Source: an uncultured Lachnospiraceae bacterium (GTDB lineage: Bacteria; Bacillota; Clostridia; Lachnospirales; Lachnospiraceae). From it: 51,937 nucleotides of DNA. The translations under genes were made by a program, and so were the position numbers. Where the stretch lies: NCBI GenBank assembly GCA_947564645.1, contig CANOCU010000025.1, forward strand, positions 1-51,937, read 5' to 3'. The first letter of the stretch is position 1. The number at the start of each line of letters is the position of its first letter. The notes beneath the pieces were generated by a model, which ran no database searches, was not told where the DNA came from, and saw only the letters and a list, made by a program, of their open reading frames with translations. This document shows, piece after piece, positions 43,141 through 51,892 of this stretch.

Positions 43141-44760
43141 CTACTCAGTCATACCCGGGTTCTGCGGCAGCACCGTCACCGGCGTTCCCTCCTCCAGTTC
43201 CTGTCCGGTGGTCATGATCACTGCCTCGCCTTCTGCCAGTCCCTCCTGTATCTCAATATCGGTATCCGAGGAAATACCGGTGGTGACACGTTTCTTCTTC
43301 ACCACGCCTTCCTCTGCCACAAACACGAAGTCGCCTTCCCTGTCCGTATTCACCACTTCCACCGGCACGGTCACAACCCCCGTCGCCGTGGCCATATGGA
43401 CTTCCACTTTCGCTTCCACACCGAGGAAGATGGACTGATCGGGGTTCTCGATCCCCACCTCGGCGCCTACCACTGCCGCGCCGCTGGCGTTGGTCGTGGC
43501 CATGCGGTCGATCTTGGTCACCCTGCCCTCATAATCCTTCCCGGCGATGGTGATCTTCGCGGTCTGCCCGACTGCGATCTTATCCAGATCATATTTGGAA
43601 ACGGTGATCTCCACCTTGACCTTCTCCGTGCTCTCCACGGTCAGCAGCTTCTGCCCTTCCTGGGGCGTGGCGCCTTCCACGATCTCCACTTCCGTGACAA
43701 CACCGTTGAAATCCGCCGTCATGCCGCCTTCCACTCCCTCGATGGCCGTCAGTGTATCCTGGTTGTTTATTTTCTCCATCTCGGTATTGGCCTCCAGCTG
43801 GCTTCTGCTGCCGCTGTCCATGGAACCGCCCTCGGACGCGCTCTTCTGGGATTTCATCTCGGAACGGTACTCTTTATATGCGGCGATCATCTCCTGATAA
43901 GTATCAATCTCCCTCTGCCATGCCGCCACCTCTTTGTTGTTCTGCTGCTCATAGCTGTTGTACTGGACCAGCTTCTGCAGGTTCAGGTATTCCTCCGAGT
44001 CCGGCTGATCCGCCCAGTCTAACAGAGAGATCTGCAGAAGCGTCCCCTCGTGGGCGAGCGCCGCCTTCTTGTCATTGATCTTCTGCTCCAGTTCCTTCAC
44101 GTAATTCTCGCTGTCCGAAATCTGCTGCTCCAGAACTTCCAGATTCACGTTCGCTTCGCCCAGCTCTGCTATGTATTTATTGTTCTTGTAGATGGAACTC
44201 TCGTAGCCGCCCTCATTGGCCTGCAGCTTTAACTGCGCCATCTGCTTTGCTTCCGCAAGGGCATCCGGATCAAACTTAAGCAGGGACTGTCCTTTCTTCA
44301 CACTGTCTCCCGCCGTCGCATCCACCGTACCCACCTTCACTGCTACGGGTGCGAAATAGGTCTTTACCTCTTCGCTCTTCACCGTGCCGCTGGTGCTCAG
44401 GTTCTGCTCCAGATCCTGCACCGTGGCCGTTACCGTGCTGACCATCATCCCCATGCTCTGTGCCGCCAGGGAATTTCTGATAAAGAAAAGCACGATCACA
44501 AGCGCCACGCCGCCCAGGATGCTGCGCCGTATGATCTTCTTTTTCCGTGCTTTGTCCATAGGCTTCTTCGGCTCCTTTGTTTTCTTCTTCCTGCCTTTCC
44601 CGGTATCTGTTCCGGTCTCCATCGTCCCGGTCAGACCGTTTTGTGTCGTTGTCACATCCTGAACGTCCTTTGCTGCCATAATTGTCTCTCCCTTGCTTCC
44701 CGCTGCGCCGTTGTTTGTATCGATCTCGTGATCCGCCATCTTCTTTGCCGCCCTGCTCAT
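43141..44760 (-). CDS. MacA/YknX-like membrane-fusion adaptor
   Basis: 539 aa. A long, charged cytoplasmic N-terminus (about 75 residues, ending KPMDKARKKKIIRR), one transmembrane helix, then lipoyl-like (KVGTVDATAGDSVKKGQSLL), coiled-coil (about 185-330) and beta-barrel domains. GGAGGAAAAGGGAGA precedes ATG 44760. The cytoplasmic tail is longer than in usual MacA-type proteins. Middle gene of the ATPase-adaptor-permease operon. Confidence 0.88.
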   Translation of the reverse strand: MSRAAKKMADHEIDTNNGAAGSKGETIMAAKDVQDVTTTQNGLTGTMETGTDTGKGRKKKTKEPKKPMDKARKKKIIRRSILGGVALVIVLFFIRNSLAAQSMGMMVSTVTATVQDLEQNLSTSGTVKSEEVKTYFAPVAVKVGTVDATAGDSVKKGQSLLKFDPDALAEAKQMAQLKLQANEGGYESSIYKNNKYIAELGEANVNLEVLEQQISDSENYVKELEQKINDKKAALAHEGTLLQISLLDWADQPDSEEYLNLQKLVQYNSYEQQNNKEVAAWQREIDTYQEMIAAYKEYRSEMKSQKSASEGGSMDSGSRSQLEANTEMEKINNQDTLTAIEGVEGGMTADFNGVVTEVEIVEGATPQEGQKLLTVESTEKVKVEITVSKYDLDKIAVGQTAKITIAGKDYEGRVTKIDRMATTNASGAAVVGAEVGIENPDQSIFLGVEAKVEVHMATATGVVTVPVEVVNTDREGDFVFVAEEGVVKKKRVTTGISSDTDIEIQEGLAEGEAVIMTTGQELEEGTPVTVLPQNPGMTE

Positions 44761-44803
44761 TCTCCCTTTTCCTCCAACCTGTTATCGTTAACGACATTGG
44801 AAA

Positions 44804-45520
44804 TTATGCCATTGCCCTTTGCGCGTTCTCCTGATAGAAATCTTCCACGATCTGGCCGTCCATGATCTTCACCACCCTTTTCGCCTGCGCGGCGATATCA
44901 TTGTCGTGAGTGATCAGGATAACGGTCCGCCCTTCCTCATGCAGGCTCTTAAGAATATCCATGATCTCTCTGGTAGAGTTGGAATCCAGATTTCCGGTAG
45001 GCTCATCGGCCAGTATGATCGGCGGCGCCTGCGCTATGGCTCTGGCGATTGCCACTCTCTGCTGCTGTCCGCCGGACATCTCTGATGGCTTGTGGCTCTT
45101 GCGGTTGCCAAGTCCCACCTTTTCCAGCGCCCGGTCGGAAAGTTGCAGCCGTTCCCTTTTCCCCACGCCCCGATAGATCAGCGGCAGTTCCACGTTCTCT
45201 AAGGCCGTCAGGCTGGGGATCAGATTAAATCCCTGGAACACGAAGCCGATCTCCTGATTCCGGATATCCGAAAGTTCGTCGTCCGACATACTGGCCACAT
45301 CATGCCCGTGCAGATAATATTCACCACTGGTCGGCACATCCAGACAGCCCAGCATATTCATCAGTGTGGACTTCCCCGATCCGGAATGGCCGATGATCGC
45401 CACAAATTCCTTCTCATAGATCGTCAAGCTCACATGGTCAAGCGCCCTCACCTCATTCTCACCGGGATTATAAGTCTTGCAGATATCCCGGATCTCCACC
45501 AAAGCATTCCTTGCCTCCAT
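44804..45520 (-). CDS. MacB/LolD-like ABC ATPase
   Basis: 238 aa. Walker A is GHSGSGKST, signature SGGQQQR, Walker B ILADEPTGNLDS; the sequence is closely MacB/YknY/LolD-like. First gene of the operon, transcribed with the adaptor and permease. ATG 45520 is the only sensible start. Confidence 0.94.
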   Translation of the reverse strand: MEARNALVEIRDICKTYNPGENEVRALDHVSLTIYEKEFVAIIGHSGSGKSTLMNMLGCLDVPTSGEYYLHGHDVASMSDDELSDIRNQEIGFVFQGFNLIPSLTALENVELPLIYRGVGKRERLQLSDRALEKVGLGNRKSHKPSEMSGGQQQRVAIARAIAQAPPIILADEPTGNLDSNSTREIMDILKSLHEEGRTVILITHDNDIAAQAKRVVKIMDGQIVEDFYQENAQRAMA

Positions 45521-45740
45521 CTTCGTCCCATGCCCCTTTCACTCTCTGCAGATCTGTCTGCACTCCAGAACGCGCCGGATTCGATAATAGCGCCCCGGCT
45601 CTGCCGCCCTTCCTGCAGGCTTCCATTACTTGTAACGGACCTGTCCTTGCATTTTCTTCAAAATATATTGCACTCTTTGTCCAAAAATAACTTTCAAACA
45701 ATAAAATAGCATTTATTTCTTAAAAAGTTCCCCGCAAAAC

Positions 45741-45756
45741 CTTAAAATAATCTTAA
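45741..45756 (-). promoter_or_regulatory. Candidate OmpR-type binding site before the MacAB-like operon
   Basis: CTTAA occurs at 45741-45745 and 45752-45756 (period 11), a direct repeat like those bound by OmpR-family regulators. It lies about 35 bp upstream of an AT-rich TATTTT on the minus strand. The rest of the 417-bp gap holds a terminator and unassigned sequence. Confidence 0.3.
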
Positions 45757-45771
45757 AAAAGGCCATAAAAA

Positions 45772-45808
45772 ATCTGCATCATGGGCACATATCGTTCACG
45801 ATGCAGAT
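45772..45808 (-). terminator. Terminator of the ribU gene
   Basis: ATCTGCATC (45772-45780) pairs with GATGCAGAT (45800-45808), nine perfect pairs, and a six-base T run follows on the minus strand. It lies about 130 bp beyond the ribU stop. Confidence 0.75.
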
Positions 45809-45937
45809 CTTCAAAACAGTCCAGCCTTCGGTTTTCCTGTTACAGCTTTTCTCTTATCTACTGATCTGTCTTTTCCCTTGTTCCTTCTCTGAGTGCGTTC
45901 ACTTTTCGCTTCGCCTCCTCAATATCTTTACACCCTT

Positions 45938-46717
45938 CTACCGGGTCACATTCTTCACGTTGTCCGTCACCTTCCGGCCTGTCGGGACATGAGCGTTCTT
46001 TAAGATCGGGCTCAAAGGTTTGTAGATGACCAGCGTAACCCCGGAAGCCGCCACGCTCTTGATGATATTGATCGGGGCTACCGCAAAGCATACGAAACTG
46101 GTGATATTGTTGATATTTCCGTTGATCTCAGCCCCTGCCGCAATGATAGCGTCAAGCGGCATACCGAACAGCTTGGAGAAGGCCGGCAGCAGATACACGC
46201 CGTTAAAAGCCGTTCCGAACACCGTCATCACCAAAGACCCTGCCAGACAGGCGATGACCGCATTTTTCCTGGTCTTCTTAAACATATAGATGATGGAGGC
46301 CGGCAGCACCAGACTACAGCCGATCACAAAATTAGCCAGATCTCCCACGAAAGCGGTGCTTGTTCCCTTCACCACCAGCTTCAGCAGAATCTTACAGAAT
46401 TCGATCATCACGCCTGCCACCGGCCCGAAGGCAAAGGTGCCCACCAATGCCGGAATCTCACTGAAATCCAGCTTATAGAAGCCGGGCGCCAGAAACAATA
46501 CCGGAAAATCAAAGATATGTAAGATCATCGCCAGCGCCGAAAACAGACCGATCATCGTGATCTTCCTGGTACTCAGGATCCGCTCCGTGATCCCGTCCCT
46601 CTTATACACATACTTCTCCGCCGCATACGCGATGGCAAACAGCCCCACTGCCACCCCCACACATACCAGCACAAACACCACATTGTCCGCAATACTCTGT
46701 AATAATCCGTTACCCAT
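45938..46717 (-). CDS. ribU: ECF transporter S component, riboflavin (RibU)
   Basis: 259 aa, membrane-spanning. The riboflavin-binding region FLAPGFYKLDFSEIPALVGTFAFGP (in two blocks) and the following helices are RibU hallmarks. An N-terminal extension of about 50 residues adds one helix and a basic loop, longer than the roughly 200-aa norm. AAAGGAG lies before ATG 46717. An FMN riboswitch and terminator upstream confirm the vitamin B2 role. The A/A'/T subunits must be encoded elsewhere. Confidence 0.92.
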   Translation of the reverse strand: MGNGLLQSIADNVVFVLVCVGVAVGLFAIAYAAEKYVYKRDGITERILSTRKITMIGLFSALAMILHIFDFPVLFLAPGFYKLDFSEIPALVGTFAFGPVAGVMIEFCKILLKLVVKGTSTAFVGDLANFVIGCSLVLPASIIYMFKKTRKNAVIACLAGSLVMTVFGTAFNGVYLLPAFSKLFGMPLDAIIAAGAEINGNINNITSFVCFAVAPINIIKSVAASGVTLVIYKPLSPILKNAHVPTGRKVTDNVKNVTR

Positions 46718-46761
46718 TTTACTTCTTTCTCCTTTCTTCCCTGGAAAAAGTTCTAAAAAAT

Positions 46762-46783
46762 CCCCGGAACATAAGCTCCGGGG
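46762..46783 (-). terminator. Riboswitch-controlled terminator
   Basis: CCCCGGAAC (46762-46770) pairs with GCTCCGGGG (46775-46783; one mismatch near the loop). On the minus strand a T run (46755-46761) follows. It lies between the FMN aptamer and ribU, so FMN binding should stop transcription here. Confidence 0.8.
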
Positions 46784-46847
46784 ACCATAGACAAGGCAAA
46801 CAATCCGACACATAGCCGCATCATGCATGTGTCACACTGTCGTTTCT

Positions 46848-46992
46848 TCTCTCATCCAGACTTTACTGTCGGTTTTGGAATCTCACCAAATCAGCCGCCG
46901 CAGTTTCGCATGATACGCATCTATGTATCATCGACACCGAAGCAGGTCGCGGACTATACCGCCGGTAGGGAATTGCACCCGACCCCGAAGAA
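46848..46992 (-). ncRNA. FMN riboswitch (RFN element)
   Basis: Minus-strand blocks follow the RFN consensus in order: TTCGGGGTCGGGTGCAATTC, CCTACCGGCGGTA, AGTCCGCGAC, then GATTTGGTGAGATTCCAAAAC, CCGACAGTAAAGTCTGGATG and AGAAG. Key aptamer pieces (CCGGCGGTA, GGTGAGATTCC) are all intact. Promoter 47070-47098 is upstream and the terminator and ribU downstream. Confidence 0.95.
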
Positions 46993-47069
46993 CTTTTTCT
47001 TTGATTAAATTAAAATTATGATATTCTGTGAGAAAGCCGAACGGACAGATCCGCTGTCCCACAAGAAAG

Positions 47070-47098
47070 AGTATACAACGTAACGGCCGGTTATGCAA
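47070..47098 (-). promoter_or_regulatory. Promoter of the FMN riboswitch-ribU unit
   Basis: Minus strand: -35 TTGCAT (47093-47098), 17 bases, -10 TATACT (47070-47075). A small GGACAG/CTGTCC hairpin (47042-47058) lies between the start site and the aptamer. Confidence 0.7.
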
Positions 47099-47112
47099 GT
47101 AAAATTTCGTGG

Positions 47113-47712
47113 TTACTTCCTGCCGAAATCAGCAAACTCGTACTCGCCAAAATCAATGAAGAAATCCTCATAGATGCCGGCCCTGACCTGATCGGAAAAG
47201 GAATAAACTTCCGGCCCGTCCTTTTTCTCCATCCTATATACCGTGATGCACTTCCGTACGGGATCCACCAGCCAGTACTCTCTCACCCCTGTCCTCTGAT
47301 ACAGTGCAAGCTTTCTCACATAATCCATATATTTACTTGACGGGGAGACGATCTCGACAGCCCAGTCCGGCGCCCCATGGCATCCTCTCTCATCCAGCTT
47401 ATCGCGGTCGCAGATCACCACAACATCAGGCTCCACATAGTTGTGCTCATCGTTTGCGATATACACGGCGAAAGGCGCCGGCACTACCTCGCAAGGACCT
47501 CCTTTTTCCGCGATATATCGCGCTATTCTCACGCTTATCCATATAAGCAGATTCTGATGCGTAAACATGGGCGATGCCATCATAAACATCTCACCGTCGA
47601 TCAGTTCGGCCCTCTTTCCTTCCGGAAGCGCCTCGATATCCGCCACCGTACAGGTTCTCTTTCCTTCGATCAGCATAAACAATTCCTCTTTCTCTGGTAC
47701 TGCGTATTCCAT
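47113..47712 (-). CDS. Uma2-family PD-(D/E)XK endonuclease-like protein
   Basis: 199 aa. Signature pieces of Uma2/DUF820: LIDGEMFMMA, EPDVVVICD (catalytic Asp), DWAVEIVSPSS (E in VEIVSP), KLALYQRTGVREYWLVD. These nuclease-fold proteins are widespread and mostly uncharacterised. The start is ATG 47712, six bases after AGGAGG; the ATG six bases before it overlaps the ribosome site. A consensus promoter lies about 200 bp upstream, leaving a long structured leader. Confidence 0.88.
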   Translation of the reverse strand: MEYAVPEKEELFMLIEGKRTCTVADIEALPEGKRAELIDGEMFMMASPMFTHQNLLIWISVRIARYIAEKGGPCEVVPAPFAVYIANDEHNYVEPDVVVICDRDKLDERGCHGAPDWAVEIVSPSSKYMDYVRKLALYQRTGVREYWLVDPVRKCITVYRMEKKDGPEVYSFSDQVRAGIYEDFFIDFGEYEFADFGRK

Positions 47713-47934
47713 ATTCATCCTCCTTTTTGACAGAGGATCTTCCCAGGATGTCAGATATTTTGTTTTCCTTAACAAATCCAATACATCGTACAATTACATT
47801 TTCTCCGGATGATCTCTGCCGTAATTTAATTGTTTAAATGAGTAAAACGGCAGAAACTGCCAGAATGTGCGATCGCACGGTTCATTGATTACTCTTGTTG
47901 GATTAATCATACAACAGGCTTGAATTTATGTCAA
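47713..47934 (-). promoter_or_regulatory. Promoter and structured leader of the Uma2 gene
   Basis: Minus strand: TTGACA (47929-47934), 17 bases, TATGAT (47906-47911), near-perfect sigma-A. Within the ~190-nt leader are the palindrome GTGCGATCGCAC (47867-47878), a hairpin GGCAG-AAA-CTGCC (47849-47861) and a wider TGCCGT/ACGGCA pair. The rest of the gap (47935-48042) shows nothing I can name. Confidence 0.65.
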
Positions 47935-48042
47935 GATTTTTTTGTAAATTCGTAAAAATTTCTAATAGCAATTCAGCCATGAAATAGAAATCAGACCACA
48001 GGGCAGCTTCGGACAAGGCTGAAAGCTGTTCCTAATAACAAA

Positions 48043-48082
48043 CGCCTCCGAATCCCTGCCTGTAGCATGGGATCCAAAGGCG
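48043..48082 (-). terminator. Terminator of the flagellin gene
   Basis: CGCCTCCGAATCCC (48043-48056) pairs with GGGATCCAAAGGCG (48069-48082), 14 pairs including G-U; TTTGTTATT follows on the minus strand. Confidence 0.65.
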
Positions 48083-48120
48083 CGTTCATTGTATGTTGTC
48101 ATTGTCAGAAAGACAATCCT

Positions 48121-48882
48121 CTATTGAAACATTCTCAGCATAAAATGCTGCTGGTTCATCTGTTCCCTCATCATGAAATTCTTATAATTAACCAGAACTT
48201 CTTCCTTCTTCTTCTCGGAAACCGCCTTCGGCAGATCCAAATCTTCCAGACGGCTTCTGGAACCAAGCTGCTCTAAAGACGCCCGCGTATTATAATTAAA
48301 AGTATGCTCCAGACGATTAGTATAAGCTCCCAGGCTGCTTCTCTGTGATGTCACCATCTTAAGGGCATCATCTATGGATTTCAAATCGAAATCATCTGCC
48401 GTCACGTCAAGATCCGCAATCCCCAATGCTTCCAGAGTGGAATTGGCCATCTGGATCTTCATACCACCGCCATTGGGATTCGTTGCTAATCCCATGTCAG
48501 CCATACTGCCGTCCAACAGCTTCTGCTCATTCAGTGACGTATCTTTGGCCAGCGACTGAATGCCCTCCTTCAGCTGGTCGATCTCATTCTGATAAATCTG
48601 CTTATCCTCGTCGGAATTCAGTCCGTTCATAGACCGCAGTGCAAGCTCTCTAATCCGCTGCAGATAATCCGTCACACCGCCTAACGCACCATCCGCTACA
48701 TTCAGAGCGCCGATCCCGGCCTGCGCGTTCTCGGCTCCGACCCGAAGACCGGTCTCCTCCCGCTGCATCTTCTTCGCTATCGAAAGTCCCGCCGCATCAT
48801 CTGCCGCCGAATTAATCCTCTTACCACTGGCGATATGAGAATATGAATCCAAAAATCCGCCCTTAATCATCATCGTACTCAT
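48121..48882 (-). CDS. Short flagellin with a divergent N-terminus
   Basis: 253 aa. The conserved flagellin core is present: SGKRINSAADDAAGLSIAKKMQREETGL near residue 21, the long D1 helices, and a C-terminal D0 helix (VLVNYKNFMMREQMN; HFMLRMFQ). The usual N-terminal helix (MxxNHNxxAxxxxxxL) is missing; it starts MSTMMIKGGFLD, so the first D0 helix is shortened. There is no variable D2/D3 region, which is normal for small Clostridial flagellins. GGAGG precedes ATG 48882. No other flagellar gene is in the window. Confidence 0.85.
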   Translation of the reverse strand: MSTMMIKGGFLDSYSHIASGKRINSAADDAAGLSIAKKMQREETGLRVGAENAQAGIGALNVADGALGGVTDYLQRIRELALRSMNGLNSDEDKQIYQNEIDQLKEGIQSLAKDTSLNEQKLLDGSMADMGLATNPNGGGMKIQMANSTLEALGIADLDVTADDFDLKSIDDALKMVTSQRSSLGAYTNRLEHTFNYNTRASLEQLGSRSRLEDLDLPKAVSEKKKEEVLVNYKNFMMREQMNQQHFMLRMFQ

Positions 48883-48999
48883 ATCCTTCCTCCTTCCCTG
48901 CAAACCTTCCTCTTCTTACTATATATTATATATCTTATTCCAAAGACCGTTTCTGCAATCATAAGATCAACCTAATATCACCGTCTCCTCTATACCTTA

Positions 49000-49028
49000 A
49001 TCATAAGCTTAAACCTTACCGTCGTCAA
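49000..49028 (-). promoter_or_regulatory. Sigma-A-like promoter of the flagellin gene
   Basis: Minus strand: TTGACG (49023-49028), 17 bases, TATGAT (49000-49005). I found no sigma-28 type TAAA..GCCGATAA in the leader. The transcript would carry a leader of about 110 nt. Confidence 0.5.
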
Positions 49029-49075
49029 GATATTTTTCAAGGTACGTTATCATCGATATGCCCTGAATCGTATTC

Positions 49076-50848
49076 CTATTTTCTCTTGAAATCAATCCAG
49101 CCATATCTTCTTAATTCTTCGCGAAATGCACTTCTTCGCGAATACTGATCCCTATACGATGTCATAAGCCTCTGTTTCGCGCCCATCTCTCCCCCGGACT
49201 CCAGTACTTCACCCAAAGCGGCGATATACGCTGCGCATTCTCCGTAATAATTTCTGCGGTTTGCATCCATAATCCCTGCCGTCCGCTTTTCCAACAGCGC
49301 CGTGATCCTTTCTACCGCACGTTCTCTAAGAGCAGCCTCCATTTGCACCATAGACTTCCATTTTAAGAATAAGCTGCAGAACAGCTCGTTTTCGTCTATC
49401 TCCTCAAGCCCGCTGGTGCCTTTTCGATATTCTTCCGCGGAAAAATTCATTGCGCTTCCGGCTGTCTTTGCCATGGCGCAGATCCCGCTGCTATTCCATT
49501 CCCCCTCATATAAATACAGCAGATACAAGGCAATTCCCTGTTTCATAAAAGAACCCGTCCAGCCTAACGCCTCCGACTTGTTCAGTCCCTTAGCCAATAC
49601 GTCCGCAAACTGCCCATCCAGAAACTTGAGCAGTAAGATCATATTGCTGTCCAGTCTGTTTTCTTCCCTCTCAGAGCCTGTATGACTTCTTTCATACATA
49701 CCATAAGAGTCTTCGCTTTTATGTACGGAAATCCCCATAAAGATTTTCCGGAGCTCTTCTCTTTTCTTTCCGTTTTCGCCGCCATTTAACAGCGCCCGAA
49801 GATAATTCGGGGCGGATGTATCGGATTCATATGCGGCCAGATAACACTTTTCCAGTATAAGGGGATCTCTCTTTGCCGCAATAGCATACTCAGCCGTTTT
49901 CAATGCCAATTTACTGCGTATACGATATTTCTTCGGTATCATCTCCATCGCTTTCAATCCTATGGCTACCATATCATCCGCCGTGCCATATTTCCCGGTT
50001 TCCAATAGATTCAGATATAATCCCGGATGGACGGCGGCATACTTTTCCGCATACCGAACCTCCAAAGAAACATCGTTTAACAACCCAACGGCTTCCAGGA
50101 TCAGACGATCAGCCATGCGTCCTGTCCGATCACCAAGATATGCGGTCCAAAGCGGCAGGAACGCTTCAAGCGCAGGTAATTCTTCATCACCATGCTGCAT
50201 GACCGCCTCTAATGTGACCTCGTCCCTTCCCGCATTTACAATGACCTCATACAAGATCTCCGGGCGTTTTGCAGGCGTCGCTGCATGATATGCGCAGTAT
50301 GCCATATCCAAAATAACCTGTTGCAAGTCACAATCCAAAAGTCCCTGATTCACCATATCCTTAAGTGAAAATTCTTCACCACCATACTCGCTATCGCATA
50401 AGATCTCCATTGCCAGCATTTGCTCTCCGACCGCAAAGCCTTCCTGATATCTCTCCCGATCCATACAGATATGCACAAAATCACAGGCCTCTTTCAGCAT
50501 ATCTGAAATACCGCTGTCATCCTCATAATAATATTCCTCGCCGCAGTCGTCATACCAGTCGTCATATTCCTCGTTAATTATACCCGTAATAGAAACCTCC
50601 TGCGAATCGATACTCTTTAAATTCTCTCTGACACGATGATACATTTCATTGAAATCAATGTCTTCTGCCTCGTTTTTATTTGTTGCATTTTCCGCTTTAT
50701 TCCCGACAGATCTCAGCTTTTCCAGAAAATCTTCCCTGCAATGTTCCGGACATCCCCTGCCGATCTCATGAATAAAAGTCCTGAGCTGCTCTGTCGAATA
50801 CTGCGCCGCAAGGGCATCTGTCTGTCTTAAAAAGTTTGTCAGATTCAT
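49076..50848 (-). CDS. 590-aa protein of unknown function
   Basis: I do not recognise a family. The protein is soluble, with no signal peptide. An N-terminal helical part (1-75) is followed by an acidic Tyr-rich stretch (EEYDDWYDDCGEEYYYEDD, about 93-112), then many helix pairs that look like a TPR/ARM-type array. The end (ECAAYIAALGEVLESGG ... YSRRSAFREELRRYGW) recalls the helical tail seen in some SWIM-finger-associated proteins, but no SWIM Cys/His pattern is found. ATG 50848 is the first start. Base composition is AT-richer than the operons to the left. Confidence 0.7.
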   Translation of the reverse strand: MNLTNFLRQTDALAAQYSTEQLRTFIHEIGRGCPEHCREDFLEKLRSVGNKAENATNKNEAEDIDFNEMYHRVRENLKSIDSQEVSITGIINEEYDDWYDDCGEEYYYEDDSGISDMLKEACDFVHICMDRERYQEGFAVGEQMLAMEILCDSEYGGEEFSLKDMVNQGLLDCDLQQVILDMAYCAYHAATPAKRPEILYEVIVNAGRDEVTLEAVMQHGDEELPALEAFLPLWTAYLGDRTGRMADRLILEAVGLLNDVSLEVRYAEKYAAVHPGLYLNLLETGKYGTADDMVAIGLKAMEMIPKKYRIRSKLALKTAEYAIAAKRDPLILEKCYLAAYESDTSAPNYLRALLNGGENGKKREELRKIFMGISVHKSEDSYGMYERSHTGSEREENRLDSNMILLLKFLDGQFADVLAKGLNKSEALGWTGSFMKQGIALYLLYLYEGEWNSSGICAMAKTAGSAMNFSAEEYRKGTSGLEEIDENELFCSLFLKWKSMVQMEAALRERAVERITALLEKRTAGIMDANRRNYYGECAAYIAALGEVLESGGEMGAKQRLMTSYRDQYSRRSAFREELRRYGWIDFKRK

Positions 50849-50961
50849 ATCTGTTCTCCGTTCCTAATATCATTCTGTTTGACATTCTAAAAATGTATGA
50901 TCCGCTCTGCATATCAGTATTTTTCTTCTCTGATCTTTCTCATTTCCTTCCACACATTATC

Positions 50962-51375
50962 TCAATAATTGCTGACCAGAATAGAAATGATCCCATTGTT
51001 CGGATTATATTCGGAAAGAAAACTGACCCCCGGATCGCAACCCTGAAAATACGCAAAATCCTCCCCACCCGGATTATCGATGATCCACATGCCGTAGCCG
51101 TAGTACCCTTCTTCTGCGTCGTGCCCGTCCCTGCTGCTTACATAGATCTCATGTTTCGATATCTCTTCATACTCAGGCAAGGTCCCGATCGCGCTTCTTA
51201 TAATATATTTTCCCATCAGGTTATAGGTATCACCTTCTGATCTCTTGCCATTTGACAATTTACCGGTGATCCACCCTCGCCACAGCAGCCCCGGCAGCCA
51301 TACTTTCTTCTGCCTTATCAGTTCTTTGGTTTGCTCGTTATTAATATCAGTAAATGCCATCAGCAAATATGACAT
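50962..51375 (-). pseudogene. C-terminal remnant of a serine hydrolase (beta-lactamase-like)
   Basis: 137 codons open. The end reads YYGYGMWIIDNPGGEDFAYF, GCDPGVSFLSEY and ILVSNY, the C-terminal pattern of class C beta-lactamase/esterase-type serine hydrolases. The catalytic SxxK and YxN parts, which lie in the first half, are missing. No ribosome site precedes the first ATG. It overlaps the next frame (51360-51569) by 16 bp. Most likely a truncated gene. Confidence 0.6.
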
Positions 51376-51569
51376 AGGTATGCCCTGTTGAATTGCCGCT
51401 TGTCCGTTTCTACTTTCGCCTTCATACGCCTTTTATATTTTGAGACTTCTTCCTGATCGCATACCCCATCCAGTAAAAGAGATACAGCTTCCTCTTTTTC
51501 AGTATCTGGTATTTCTTCTCCAAATACTATTCTTCTGTTCATTTCCATCAGTATCTGATACTTTTCCAT
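51360..51569 (-). CDS. Small hypothetical protein or gene fragment
   Basis: 69 aa starting MEKYQILMEM and ending YLCHIC. Charged in the middle (KYKRRMKAK), no motif. It overlaps frames on both sides (51548-51703 and 50962-51375), which is typical of gene debris. No good ribosome site is seen. Confidence 0.35.
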   Translation of the reverse strand: MEKYQILMEMNRRIVFGEEIPDTEKEEAVSLLLDGVCDQEEVSKYKRRMKAKVETDKRQFNRAYLCHIC

Positions 51570-51703
51570 TTAAAATCCTCGGCCTGCAAAATAATATCAA
51601 CGAGCCTGATTTCTTCGCAAATATTCTTGTCCACATTCACTATCCCATGATCGATATAAGAAAAGTCTGCTCTCTCTATAAATTCTGAGTTGTCTACATC
51701 TGT
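51548..51703 (-). pseudogene. Open-frame remnant without a start codon
   Basis: 51 codons between in-frame stops read like protein (DVDNSEFIERADFSYIDHG and LVDIILQAEDFKW) but there is no ATG; only GTG is possible. It overlaps the next small frame by 22 bp. Probably the tail of a gene whose front is gone. Confidence 0.35.
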
Positions 51704-51827
51704 TTAACACTTCAATCCTATACGTTCTGATTATATCATTCATATCATCCACTTGCCACCATATTCTGAGGCAATCTTAAATACAATCGAAACGGCTTAG
51801 TAAATTTGCCAAATATACGTTCCAGGA

Positions 51828-51892
51828 TGTGCATTTTCGGTTTTTAGAACGAATCTGATGCAAAGTTTCGATTGAAAATTCCTAAATGCACA
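51828..51892. repeat. Inverted repeat near the window edge
   Basis: TGTGCATTT (51828-51836) and AAATGCACA (51884-51892) are perfect reverse complements around a 47-bp AT-rich core. It could be a hairpin or the end of a mobile element that continues beyond the window. The remaining bases to 51937 show no gene. Confidence 0.4.

Noticed and set aside
45858-46091. 77-codon frame beyond and over the end of ribU
   Set aside because: Mostly inside ribU in another frame; the short tail beyond it has no start or ribosome site of its own.
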